Positions 1 to 8,239 of a DNA stretch of 43,308 bases are shown here, one piece after another (the first letter of the stretch is position 1; every line of letters starts with the position of its first letter). This stretch comes from Deltaproteobacteria bacterium (GTDB lineage: Bacteria > Desulfobacterota > Desulfuromonadia > Geobacterales > Pseudopelobacteraceae). The position numbers and the translations under genes were made by a program. The stretch covers positions 1 through 43,308 of the forward strand of contig JAJYCS010000012.1 of the NCBI GenBank assembly GCA_021778115.1. The letters are read 5' to 3'. The notes under the pieces were generated by a model, which saw nothing but the letters and a program-made list of their open reading frames with translations, was not told where the DNA came from and did no database searches.

Positions 1-863
1 GTAAAGGCGCACCCCATGACGGCACCCATCTGTCCGCCCATGCCGAGTCCCATGCCGACACCGACCCCGGCCGCCGCCAAGCCGCCGGGGTTGTTGGCCG
101 CATCCTTGATGGCGCTGGCGGCCTCGTACTGGGTATACATCTCCATATTGCCGATGGCCCGCATGGCCCCTGCCTTATCGATGGCCTGTTCCACCTCTTC
201 CGGCAACCCCACGTCCTGCACCTGGATCTCGGTCAGGGCAAGCCCCATCTCTGCAAAGGCCGGCGCAATCCGTTCCTTGAGCATCTCACCAAGGGTATAG
301 ACCTTGCTCTCCAGGTCGATGACCGGGACCTTGAGCTCCGGCATCACCTCCTTGATCCGCAGGCCGATCTTCCCTTTCAGGTTGTCCTCGATCTCCTCGG
401 TGGTGAACTCCCCATCGGTGCCTGCGATCTCCCGGATAAAGAGTGCCGGGTCCTGCATCCTGATGGCGTAGATCCCAAAGGCGGTCACCCGCACAGCGCC
501 GAACTCGGGGTCCCGCATGGTGCAGGGGCCGGGGGTGCCCCACTTCAGGTTGGTGAACTGGCGGGTGGAGCAGAAGTAGACCTCGGCCTTGAAGGGGGAT
601 TCAAACCCGTATTTCCACCCCTTGAGGGTGGCCAGGATCGGCAGGTTCTGGGTGGTCAGCGCAAAGGTGCCGGGTCTGAAGATGTCGGCGATCTGCCCTT
701 CGTTGACGAAGACCGCCATCTGCCCTTCCCGCACCACCAGTCTGGCGCCGTGTTTGATCTCGTTGTTGTAGCGGGGGAAGCGGTAGATCAGGGTGTCGTT
801 GCTGTCGTCCAGCCACTGGACGATATCTATCAGTTCGCCCTTTAGTTTGTCCCAGAGTGCCAT
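1..863 (-). CDS. SPFH-domain protein (virion-core-protein-like / YdjI-type), 3' end missing
   Basis: The frame is open from an ATG at 863 to the window edge (about 287 codons), preceded by a good ribosome site (AGGAGG). It begins MALWDKLKGELIDIVQWLDD and continues with a band-7/stomatin-like SPFH domain over roughly residues 25-240 (VREGQMAVFVNEGQI, then the FEAEV-like strand, then a helical stretch with KERIAPAFAEMGLALTEIQV). The last visible residues are Gly/Met-rich (GVGVGMGLGMGGQMG), the usual linker before a C-terminal zinc-ribbon segment in this family; that segment would lie outside the window. Family members are thought to scaffold membranes, but the biochemical role is unknown. No partner gene is visible. 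The family is recognised with good confidence; the function is not. Confidence 0.88.
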   Translation of the reverse strand, partial: MALWDKLKGELIDIVQWLDDSNDTLIYRFPRYNNEIKHGARLVVREGQMAVFVNEGQIADIFRPGTFALTTQNLPILATLKGWKYGFESPFKAEVYFCSTRQFTNLKWGTPGPCTMRDPEFGAVRVTAFGIYAIRMQDPALFIREIAGTDGEFTTEEIEDNLKGKIGLRIKEVMPELKVPVIDLESKVYTLGEMLKERIAPAFAEMGLALTEIQVQDVGLPEEVEQAIDKAGAMRAIGNMEMYTQYEAASAIKDAANNPGGLAAAGVGVGMGLGMGGQMGAVMGCAF

Positions 864-946
864 GACCAAACCTCCTGACAGGAACTATTGTTGAGTTTTC
901 CAGTGTAGCCAGTTTTGGAAAACTTGCAACTAGTGAAAAGCCTCTG

Positions 947-1036
947 TCAGCGACCCTTGGTGCGTACCCCCAGCACCGGCGGAATCTGGTGCAGGTCATG
1001 GAACAGCTCGATCCCCTTTGGTTCGGCTGACGTCAT
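947..1036 (-). CDS. possible 29-residue ORF or gene remnant
   Basis: On the minus strand an ATG at 1036 opens 29 codons (starting MTSAEPKGIELFHDLHQIPP) ending in TGA at 947-949. Codon choice resembles real genes here, and it fills the middle of the 254-base gap between vapC and the SPFH gene. There is no convincing ribosome site, and the frame stays open only about ten codons further upstream before a TAG. I do not recognise it. It could be a tiny gene, the tail of a decayed gene, or chance. Confidence 0.25.
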   Translation of the reverse strand: MTSAEPKGIELFHDLHQIPPVLGVRTKGR

Positions 1037-1117
1037 GGGTGATATTCCGTGGTAAGGGATATTTGTCTATGTGCTAGGAACGGTGGAATGCTGTAACGCT
1101 GACGGTAGAACAGGAGG

Positions 1118-1528
1118 CTAGAGCGACTCAAGCCCCAGTTTCTTTAAGGCCGATTTGAACTTCTGGTCAAAGGTAACAACGGTGGCCCCTTTGAATGACT
1201 GTGCAGTGGCGGCGAGCAAGGCATCACCAAAATCAGTGATTCTTGCGGGCCACAGCGAGAGCACAGAATTGAAATCAGTCGGTTGATGCAGTGCAACGCC
1301 CGGCATGGCAATAAAATCCCGGACCATGGCGTTGACGGTCTCTTTGGGGGCTCCGTAGACCCTGTCCATAACGAAGACAAATTCAGTCAGCACGAACTGA
1401 TGACAGATAAGGGTGCATTTCAGGCGGGCAGCTGCCTCAAACAGGGGGACGACCATTGCCTGCTGATCAGGATTCCTTTCCGTGACAAACGAGATGAGTG
1501 CGTTGGTGTCAATGATGTATTTTTTCAT
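1118..1528 (-). CDS. vapC: VapC-type PIN-domain ribonuclease toxin
   Basis: This 136-residue protein has the PIN-domain acidic set: D7 in YIIDTN near the N-terminus, E49 in VLTEF, D99 and D102 in TDFGDALLAA, and D121 in TFDQKF. These bind Mg2+ in VapC endoribonucleases, which usually cut tRNA or rRNA and arrest growth. The start ATG overlaps the end of the upstream antitoxin gene by four bases (ATGA), so the two are almost certainly translated together from one message. All catalytic residues are present, so it looks functional. The RNA target cannot be told from sequence. It lies downstream of the SNF2 helicase gene on the same strand. Confidence 0.92.
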   Translation of the reverse strand: MKKYIIDTNALISFVTERNPDQQAMVVPLFEAAARLKCTLICHQFVLTEFVFVMDRVYGAPKETVNAMVRDFIAMPGVALHQPTDFNSVLSLWPARITDFGDALLAATAQSFKGATVVTFDQKFKSALKKLGLESL

Positions 1529-1758
1529 CGATATTGTTCCATTCGTTTGTCCCGTGAAGCCTGAATATCAGAGGCGATATCGCCTGTACCGGTCTTTATG
1601 CTTCCCCGGTAGGCAAGAAAGTTGCTATGAACCGGTCTGACAACTGCCTTTCCCTTTTCAACCACCCACTCCAGCGCATCGTTGATTGAGATACCCAACT
1701 GTTCCCGTACAGCTTTGGGGATGGTGGTCTGGTATTTTACGGTTACGGTTGAGTTCAT
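1525..1758 (-). CDS. vapB: VapB-type AbrB/SpoVT swapped-hairpin antitoxin
   Basis: The 77-residue protein starting MNSTVTVKYQTTIPKAVREQ carries an AbrB/MazE/SpoVT swapped-hairpin DNA-binding fold over residues 1-45 (TTIPKAVREQLGI ... ALEWVVEKGKAVV), followed by a flexible tail that would wrap the toxin. The ATG at 1758 is preferred because it begins the conserved fold and follows GGGAGAG; an in-frame ATG at 1869 would add 37 residues without family character. The stop overlaps the vapC start by four bases. The protein should neutralise VapC and, with it, repress its own promoter, which should lie in the 117 bases between the SNF2 stop and this start. Confidence 0.9.
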   Translation of the reverse strand: MNSTVTVKYQTTIPKAVREQLGISINDALEWVVEKGKAVVRPVHSNFLAYRGSIKTGTGDIASDIQASRDKRMEQYR

Positions 1759-1875
1759 TGATTGGCTCTCCCTCAAGTTCCTTACAAAATGATGATAGTG
1801 TAAGGAGGGTGTGCTGTCAACGTAGTTAACGAGTTTGCCGGATAATGACGCCAACTGCTTAAAATGCATAGCAGC

Positions 1876-4800
1876 TTACCCCGCCTCCCGTAGCAGCTCC
1901 ATCAGGTCATCGACAGAGACCCGTGCCGCTGTTTCAGCCCCCTCCAGGAGCGAGTTGGCCAGATCTCGTTTCTGCCCATGCAGGGCCACGATCTTTTCTT
2001 CAATGGTGCCTGCCGCCACCAGGCGGTAGACGGTGACCGGCCGTTGTTGGCCGATCCGGTGGGCGCGATCGGAGGCCTGATCTTCCACCGCCGGGTTCCA
2101 CCACGGATCAACATGGATCACGTAATCGGCTGCAGTCAGGTTAAGGCCGGTGCCGCCCGCTTTCAGGCTGATCAGAAACAGCTCCCCCTGGCCGGACTGG
2201 AAGGCGGCTACCCGTTCCTGCCGTTCCTTTTGCGGGGTGGAGCCGTCCAGGTACTGGTAGCTGATCCCCCCACTGTCCAGACGGTTTCGCAGGATGCTTA
2301 GATGATCCACAAACTGTGAAAAGACCAGGGCGCGGTGGCCGTTGTCCCGCAGCTCGGCCACGATCTCAGAGAATGCTGCCAGCTTGGCGCTGCCGATGCC
2401 ACAGTCCGGCATGACCAGCTCCGGGTTGCAGCAGGCCCGGCGCAGCCGCATGATCTCGGCCAGGATCCGGATCTGGCGTTCGCCGGGTTGCTGCCCTTCA
2501 CTTGCCGCAAGTTTTTCCAGCGCGCTGCGGCGCAGCGCCTCATAAAAGGCTGCCTCTTCACCGGACAGCTCGACCCGTTGCACGATGTCGGTGCGGGGGG
2601 GCAGCTCTTCCAGTACCTGACTCTTGGTGCGACGCAGGATAAAGGGGCGGATCAGCTTTTTCAACAGGCTGCGGGCGGTCTTGTCCTGATTCCGCTCAAT
2701 TGGGGTGCCAAACCGCTCCGTAAAGGTCTGATGGGAACCCAATAGGCCGGGATTGAGAAAACGGAACAGGTTCCAGAGTTCATCCAGCCGGTTTTCCACC
2801 GGGGTGCCAGTGGTGGTGATCCTGAAACCGGCCTTTAGCTGCATGGCGGCCTGTGAACGTTTGGTGGTCATGTTCTTGATCGCCTGGGCCTCGTCCAGCA
2901 CCACGGTTTCCCAGGTAACACCGGTCAGCAGCTCCGCCTCCTGCTGGAACAGCGTGTAGCTGCAGATGGTCAGATCAAACGGCTGCAGCGAGGCGATGAA
3001 CGCGGTCCGGTTGCCGGGGCCAAACATGCGGGGATTCAGGGTGGGGGCAAAACGGCGGGCCTCGCTTTCCCAGTTGAGGCAGACCGAGGTGGGGGCCAGC
3101 ACCAGGGCTGGTCCGTTCGGGGCGCGGGTCAGCAGCAGGGCCAACGCCTGGACGGTCTTGCCCAGCCCCATATCGTCGGCCAGACAGGCGCCCACCCCCC
3201 AATGGGCCAGACGGCAGAGCCAGGCAAATCCCTCCTGCTGATAATCACGCAGTTCTGCCTGCAGGGTAGGGGGGATGAGCGGTTGCAGCTCCTGGGCAGC
3301 CTTGAACCGCTCCAACAGCTGCTTCCAGCCTTTGTCCCCCTTGACGGCTGCAGCGCCGGAGAGCGCCTCGTCCAGCAGCGGGGCAGCAAGCTGATGGATC
3401 CGCTGCTCACTCTTGCCATGCCGTTCTGTTATCCGCTGCAGATCATCCAGCCTCTTTCTGAACTCCTCGGTCAGGGCGATAAACTCTCCGCTTTCCAGCT
3501 GAATGAAACGTCCTCGCTGTTCTCTGGTCAGTTCAAGCAGTTGCTTAAGCGTCAGGACTTCATCCTCGCTGATGCTCAGCTCTCCTTCGATGCTGAGCCA
3601 TTCCCTGCCGGATGATACGTTTGCCTTGAGTCTGTTCCAGGAAGCATGTCCCTTTAACTTGAAACGCTCCCCCTCCGGCCAGTGCAGCACAAAGGCGTCA
3701 GGCGAAGTGGTGATCGCCTCCTGCAATTCTTCAAGCAGTTCCAGTGTGCCGTCAGGGTTTTCGATCCGCCAGATCTCATGTTCCTGTTCGTACAGGTCAA
3801 AGGTGCTGCACTGCTGCAGCAGCAGGTGATAATTCTGTTTTTCTTCCGGCAGATTTCGGCGGCAGTGCAGTTTTTTGCCACCCACCTCTGCAATAACGGT
3901 GCTGCCCCCCTGGCCAGGCGGGAATTGCGGTCCCTGCTCCCCAAAGGGGCTGACCCGTAACGCTGCCTGTATGCCATCGCCGGAGGGGCGCAGCAGGATA
4001 TTCAGGCGGCTGTCGGTCTCTACGCTAATCGCCTCGTCGCTGACGGTGACAAGATCGGACTGCACCATCATATGGGGGGATACGGCGGTCACTGCCGCTG
4101 TCACCTGCTGTTCTGCAGACTGGGGAATGGTCAGGCCGTTGCCAATGATGCCGGCAATCCTTTTCTGTTCGGTGGTGGGGCCATACACCAGCAGGCGGTT
4201 CTCGCTTTCCCACCAGTAAAACGGCTGACTGTCAGCATCCAGTGCCGGTGTCATGGAAAGAGTCAGCTGAGTTCCCTTTTTCTTGACTGAAAGAATAAAT
4301 TCACCTTTGGCGATGGTCATCGGCTCGTTGTGGTGGTTAAATAACAGCGGATGTCCAATCAGCGCCTGAATTGTCTTGATGGTGTTAAAATCATAGCTGG
4401 TCTGGGTGTAGTAACCGTAGCTCCTCTCTTTACGGATGCAGGCCGCCGCTGCCAGATCCTGCTTGGTAAGGAACGGCAGCTTGCCCGGTTCTTCAGCCAT
4501 CCGCTTGAGCGCTACATTTCGTCCACGGCTCCAGCCTTTGGAGGACAGTTTCTGCTCAAGCGGCTGGATCTGTGCAAAATTGGTGCGGATGTCGCCGTCA
4601 ATCAGCCAGATCAGCCGCGAATCGTTCTCTTTTGTTGTGGCAGGTGTGCTCTCATCACTCTTCCCCAGCTTCAGCAGCGCGTTGAGGGAACGCTCCCAGT
4701 CCTGCTGATCATCCCGGGCAAGCGTGGTAAGGCTGGTCATCTGAAGCTCTTTGGCTATCTTTTCAGCCCAGCCGGCGTCGGGAGTGCCGATCGGGTCAAT

Positions 4801-6024
4801 GGCTCGACTGGTCAGCAGCAGTTCTGCCGCCAGCCAGCGCAGCCCTGTGCCGCGAGCTTTCAGCGCATAGCTGCGTAAGGTTTTCAACTGTTCCTGCGGT
4901 ACCGGCAGTTGCTGCCACCAGCCGCACAGGCAGCGGATCAGCTGGCTGAGCGGAGTCAGTTCATGGGTCTGGCGGCAGGCCTCTTTCAAGGTTTCGGCTG
5001 ACCTGGTGTTGCCGCTACGGGCCTCTGCCGTCCGCAGGATAAAGCTGTAGTCGATCTTGTCGGCATATTCATCCCGTTTTAATCCTGTCTCGGCCAGCTC
5101 GGCAGCCTGTTTCAACTGCTGCGGCAACCCTCCGGCAAGCAGGGCAAGGCAATGCATCAGCCCAAGTATGCCCGGCAATACTATCTTGCGTTTGCCGGTC
5201 TGTTTTTTGAGGATAACCAGTTCCTGCGCAAAACAGCTGATCGCCTGGTCGACCTTGCCCTGCAGCAGGGCAAGCATGCCGCGATGTCCCTGATACGGCG
5301 CCATTTTCAGGCTGGTAAGGGCTGATTCCAGCTCGTTAAAACGGCCTTGCAGCAGCAGATAGACCGGGTAGTTGTAGCAGAGATCAGAGGTGAGTTTGCC
5401 AGCCTCTTTCAGGTGATCCAGCAGGGCAAACACCGAAGTTGGTTTCAATTTGGTGAAGGACTCTGTCAGCAGCGGGTTGACCAGGGTTGCCAGTAGTAAG
5501 GGCGGCAGATCGGCTACCCAGTCTATGTCCAGGGGTTCAGGAAAGATGACGGCCATGATTGAGGCATCATGACTGTAGTAACGCCGAAGAACAGTGAGCG
5601 CCGTGATTACCTTGTCCGGCTTGTGCATGAAATAGCCAAGCCTGAGAAACTGCAGGGCATGTTCCTGGCTTCGGTAGTAATCGTTTCCCATCTGTTTGGC
5701 AACGAAGGAGCAGTACTCGCTAAAGCGGCCTTCAAGCTGGCACTGGCGGATCAGCGGAAACTGAATCTCCCGTTGGCAGCGAAAATTGCCATGCTCCTCT
5801 ACCGTCAGCCCCAGCCGTCTGGTTTTGGCAAAAAAATCCGCCAACTCTTTGACGTTTATGGCCCGTGTTGGAGTAAAACGGACACGCAGCAATGAAAGCA
5901 TGGCTACCAAAGGAGTTTTTGCAATTGGTACAGCAAAAAAAGCCAGCAGTTGGAGCGTCTGCCGTTCCGGCAGGGGAAGAGAACGACAGGCGGAGAGTAG
6001 TTCTTCGGTTTTGGTTTTGGACAT
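1876..6024 (-). CDS. large SNF2-family DNA-dependent ATPase (HepA/RapA superfamily)
   Basis: This is a 1382-residue protein. The last ~480 residues form a complete SNF2 motor: Walker A in DDMGLGKTVQALALLLTR near residues 950-965, the DEAQAIKN box near 1043, GTPVENRLDELW, and a helicase C domain ending in SDRAHRIGQQRPVTVYRLV near 1320. Residues 1 to about 600 are leucine-rich and helical, perhaps a TPR-like solenoid, and match nothing I recognise; the middle is the substrate-side region common in bacterial SNF2 proteins. Such proteins translocate on double-stranded DNA and remodel bound proteins (RNA polymerase in RapA). It is not obviously part of a DISARM or restriction locus, since no methylase or nuclease is adjacent. 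The ribosome site GGAG lies between the ATG and a terminator-like hairpin. Confidence 0.9.
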   Translation of the reverse strand: MSKTKTEELLSACRSLPLPERQTLQLLAFFAVPIAKTPLVAMLSLLRVRFTPTRAINVKELADFFAKTRRLGLTVEEHGNFRCQREIQFPLIRQCQLEGRFSEYCSFVAKQMGNDYYRSQEHALQFLRLGYFMHKPDKVITALTVLRRYYSHDASIMAVIFPEPLDIDWVADLPPLLLATLVNPLLTESFTKLKPTSVFALLDHLKEAGKLTSDLCYNYPVYLLLQGRFNELESALTSLKMAPYQGHRGMLALLQGKVDQAISCFAQELVILKKQTGKRKIVLPGILGLMHCLALLAGGLPQQLKQAAELAETGLKRDEYADKIDYSFILRTAEARSGNTRSAETLKEACRQTHELTPLSQLIRCLCGWWQQLPVPQEQLKTLRSYALKARGTGLRWLAAELLLTSRAIDPIGTPDAGWAEKIAKELQMTSLTTLARDDQQDWERSLNALLKLGKSDESTPATTKENDSRLIWLIDGDIRTNFAQIQPLEQKLSSKGWSRGRNVALKRMAEEPGKLPFLTKQDLAAAACIRKERSYGYYTQTSYDFNTIKTIQALIGHPLLFNHHNEPMTIAKGEFILSVKKKGTQLTLSMTPALDADSQPFYWWESENRLLVYGPTTEQKRIAGIIGNGLTIPQSAEQQVTAAVTAVSPHMMVQSDLVTVSDEAISVETDSRLNILLRPSGDGIQAALRVSPFGEQGPQFPPGQGGSTVIAEVGGKKLHCRRNLPEEKQNYHLLLQQCSTFDLYEQEHEIWRIENPDGTLELLEELQEAITTSPDAFVLHWPEGERFKLKGHASWNRLKANVSSGREWLSIEGELSISEDEVLTLKQLLELTREQRGRFIQLESGEFIALTEEFRKRLDDLQRITERHGKSEQRIHQLAAPLLDEALSGAAAVKGDKGWKQLLERFKAAQELQPLIPPTLQAELRDYQQEGFAWLCRLAHWGVGACLADDMGLGKTVQALALLLTRAPNGPALVLAPTSVCLNWESEARRFAPTLNPRMFGPGNRTAFIASLQPFDLTICSYTLFQQEAELLTGVTWETVVLDEAQAIKNMTTKRSQAAMQLKAGFRITTTGTPVENRLDELWNLFRFLNPGLLGSHQTFTERFGTPIERNQDKTARSLLKKLIRPFILRRTKSQVLEELPPRTDIVQRVELSGEEAAFYEALRRSALEKLAASEGQQPGERQIRILAEIMRLRRACCNPELVMPDCGIGSAKLAAFSEIVAELRDNGHRALVFSQFVDHLSILRNRLDSGGISYQYLDGSTPQKERQERVAAFQSGQGELFLISLKAGGTGLNLTAADYVIHVDPWWNPAVEDQASDRAHRIGQQRPVTVYRLVAAGTIEEKIVALHGQKRDLANSLLEGAETAARVSVDDLMELLREAG

Positions 6025-6037
6025 GGGGGAACTCCAG

Positions 6038-6068
6038 AAAAAACCGACGAGGAGTGCTCCTCGCCGGT
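6038..6068 (-). terminator. intrinsic terminator-like hairpin upstream of the SNF2 gene
   Basis: Read on the minus strand, AACCGGCGAGGA pairs with TCCTCGTCGGTT (one G-T pair) around a four-base loop and is followed by six T. It lies downstream of the acyl-CoA ligase gene, beyond the REP element, and only 13 bases before the SNF2 start codon, so it may end the ligase message or attenuate the helicase message. Confidence 0.75.
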
Positions 6069-6139
6069 TGTCTGTTTCTATCGCTATCCGTTTATTACCT
6101 ATCCTGATTAGCGCTCAAATTCAGCAAAAACAGAAAAGT

Positions 6140-6278
6140 CCCCTCTCCCTCTGGGAGAGGGTTAGGGTGAGGGCGGGCGCCGTCTGCCCGGGCTCCTGCG
6201 GTTTCCCCTCATCCGGCCTTCGGCCACCTTCTCCCAGAGGGAGAAGGGATATTCTGAATTTCAGTTCTTATCAGGTTA
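6140..6278. repeat. REP/BIME-type palindromic repeat (copy A)
   Basis: Two inverted units face each other. The left unit reads CCCCTCTCCCTCTGGGAGAG followed by GGTTAGGGTGAGGG. The right unit, from 6206, reads CCCTCATCC, then GGCCTTCGGCC, then ACCTTCTCCCAGAGGGAGAA. This is the classic form of RAYT-mobilised REP pairs. The right unit and 27 bases beyond it recur at 20858-20929 with about 92% identity (five mismatches and one gap over 72 positions, counted by eye). The element ends at the stop codon of the acyl-CoA ligase gene. Confidence 0.88.
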
Positions 6279-6279
6279 C

Positions 6280-7929
6280 CTATTCTGATCCTTCCAGGTG
6301 CAGTTCCTTGATCGCCATCTCCCGCAGCTTGAACTTCTGGATTTTGCCGGAGGCGGTCATCGGGTAGCCGTCCACGAACTTGACGTATTTGGGGATCTTG
6401 TAGTTGGCGATCTTGCCCCGGCAGTACTCCCGCACCTCCTCCTCGGTCATGGTCTCCCCTTTTTTTAGGATCACCGCCGCCATCACCTGTTCGCCGTATT
6501 TGCGGTCCGGCACGCCGTAGACCTGGATGTCGGAGATCTTCGGGTGGGTGTAGAGATACTCCTCGATCTCCTTAGGATAGATGTTCTCACCCCCCCGGAT
6601 GATCATCTGCTTGATCCGGCCGGTGATCTTGCAGTAGCCGTTCTCGTCCATGATCGCCAGGTCGCCGGTATGGAGCCAGCCATCGGCGTCGATCACCTTG
6701 GCGGTCTCCTCCGGCATCTTGTAATAGCCCTTCATCACCATGTAGCCACGGGCGCAGAGCTCCCCCTGCTTGCCGGGCGGCAGTGTCTCGCCGGTTTCGA
6801 TATCGATGATCTTGACCTCTGCCCCCGGCAGGGCCCGGCCCACCGTGGCGACCCGCAACTCAAGCGGATCGTCGGTGCGGCTCTGGGTGATGCCGGGAGA
6901 GGACTCGGTCTGACCGAACACGATGGTGATGTCGGTCATGTGCATATCCTTCACCACCCGTTTCATCACCTCGATCGGGCAGACCGAGCCGGCCATGATG
7001 CCGGTCCGCAGGGTGGAGAGGTCGAAGGTCGGGAACGCGGGATGCTCCAGCTCGGCGATGAACATGGTGGGTACCCCGTGCACCGCCGTGCACCGCTCCG
7101 CCGCAATGGTCTGCAGCACCTTCAGTGGATCGAAGATCTCCACCGGCACCATGGCGGTACCGTGGGTGACCGAGGCCATCACCGCCAGGACCGAGCCGAA
7201 ACAGTGGAAGAACGGCACCGGGATGCAGAGCCGGTCGTTCTCGGTGAATTTCATGCATTCGCCGATCTGAAAGCCATTGTTCACCAGGTTACGGCTGGTC
7301 AGCATGACCCCCTTGGGGAAACCGGTGGTGCCGGAGGTGTACTGCATGTTGATGGTGTCGTCACAGCCGATGGAACCCTCCACGGCGGCCAGCTCGGCGT
7401 CGGAGATCTGGTCGCCCAGTTCGGCGATCCGGGCGAAGTTGAGCATCCCGGCCGGGGTGTCGTCACCGATGAAGATCACATGCTTCAGGAACGGCAGTTT
7501 GGGACAGCCCAGGGCGCCGAACGGCGCCGTGGCCAGCTCCGGCGCCACCTCACGCAGGGTGGCCACATAGTCGGTATCCTTCCAGGAGTTGACCATGAAC
7601 AGGGTGGTGGCGTCGGACTGTTCGAGGATATACTCTAGCTCGGCCGATTTGTAGGCGGTGTTGACCGTGACCAGCACCGCGCCGATCTTGGCGCTGGCAA
7701 ACATGAGGATCACCCATTCGGGCACGTTGTAGGCCCAGATGGCGATATGGTCCCCCTTTTTGATCCCCAGCCCGAGCAGTCCCTTTGCCACCCGGCGGCA
7801 GAGCTGGTTCAGCTCCTCATAGCGGTAGCGTAGCTTCCGCTCCGGATAGACCAGGGCGTCATGGTCGGGAAAACGGGTGGCGATCTCGTCCAACAGGCCG
7901 CCGATGGTGAGGGTGATCAGGTCTGACAT
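6280..7929 (-). CDS. AMP-forming acyl-CoA synthetase (fatty-acid-CoA ligase-like)
   Basis: A 549-residue member of the ANL adenylating superfamily, close to its normal length. It has the P-loop [11 protein letters not shown] at residues 197-207, the A5 motif GQTESSP, the hinge [37 protein letters not shown], and the C-terminal catalytic lysine in [14 protein letters not shown]. It should activate a carboxylic acid to acyl-AMP and then to acyl-CoA in the cytoplasm. Overall similarity to medium/long-chain FadD-like enzymes suggests a fatty or aromatic acid, but the substrate cannot be read reliably. The start has a strong ribosome site (AAAGGAGG). It is divergent from the glutamate synthase operon and appears monocistronic, with a REP element directly after its stop. 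Confidence 0.9.
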   Translation of the reverse strand: MSDLITLTIGGLLDEIATRFPDHDALVYPERKLRYRYEELNQLCRRVAKGLLGLGIKKGDHIAIWAYNVPEWVILMFASAKIGAVLVTVNTAYKSAELEYILEQSDATTLFMVNSWKDTDYVATLREVAPELATAPFGALGCPKLPFLKHVIFIGDDTPAGMLNFARIAELGDQISDAELAAVEGSIGCDDTINMQYTSGTTGFPKGVMLTSRNLVNNGFQIGECMKFTENDRLCIPVPFFHCFGSVLAVMASVTHGTAMVPVEIFDPLKVLQTIAAERCTAVHGVPTMFIAELEHPAFPTFDLSTLRTGIMAGSVCPIEVMKRVVKDMHMTDITIVFGQTESSPGITQSRTDDPLELRVATVGRALPGAEVKIIDIETGETLPPGKQGELCARGYMVMKGYYKMPEETAKVIDADGWLHTGDLAIMDENGYCKITGRIKQMIIRGGENIYPKEIEEYLYTHPKISDIQVYGVPDRKYGEQVMAAVILKKGETMTEEEVREYCRGKIANYKIPKYVKFVDGYPMTASGKIQKFKLREMAIKELHLEGSE

Positions 7930-8007
7930 GGTCGCCTCCTTTGGGGGGTGCCGGATAGTGGTTGATGGTGTGTACTTTTTTTACTCATGTAAGTTGTTGC
8001 ATAACGT

Positions 8008-8033
8008 CTGCCCGGTGGCTGTTGCCAGGGCAG
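8008..8033. promoter_or_regulatory. inverted repeat, possible enhancer-binding-protein site
   Basis: CTGCCC (8008-8013) and GGGCAG (8028-8033) form a dyad with a 14-base gap, centred about 150 bases upstream of the transcription start expected from the sigma-54 promoter at 8147. That distance suits an NtrC-family activator site. It does not match the NtrC consensus closely, so the identity of any activator is open. The rest of the 310-base divergent region holds no other gene I can support. Confidence 0.35.
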
Positions 8034-8146
8034 GAAACGGCGATTGCCGGCTGCTGCAGGGGTAGGGAGTGCACTATAAACAAGTTGCTACCGTGATAAC
8101 AAGCAGAAAAACGGATCGGCAGCGCTGTCGGTGGCGTTTCCATGGC

Positions 8147-8163
8147 TTGGCACGACGTTTGCT
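8147..8163 (+). promoter_or_regulatory. sigma-54 (RpoN) promoter of the glutamate synthase operon
   Basis: TTGGCACGACGTTTGCT matches the sigma-54 consensus TTGGCACG-N4-TTGCT at every fixed position. The invariant GG (8149-8150) and GC (8161-8162) are separated by exactly ten bases. Transcription would start near 8174, leaving a leader of about 65 bases before the GTG start at 8240. Confidence 0.85.
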
Positions 8164-8239
8164 AACTTTCTGTGCCTGTTTCCGTCAGGCAGCGGTAGTG
8201 AACGGCAGCGGAAATCCCGAGATCCGGGGGAGGTTGAAC

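Noticed and set aside
6140-6278. CRISPR-like repeat
   Set aside because: It is one inverted pair of palindromes without regularly spaced direct repeats; the second copy is 14 kb away beside a RAYT relic.
6544-7638. 364-residue plus-strand frame inside the acyl-CoA ligase gene
   Set aside because: His/Gly/Asp-rich shadow; all ligase motifs lie on the minus strand.
8069-8239. 57-residue N-terminal extension of the FMN glutamate synthase subunit
   Set aside because: It would translate across the sigma-54 promoter and has no family similarity; the GTG at 8240 has a strong ribosome site.
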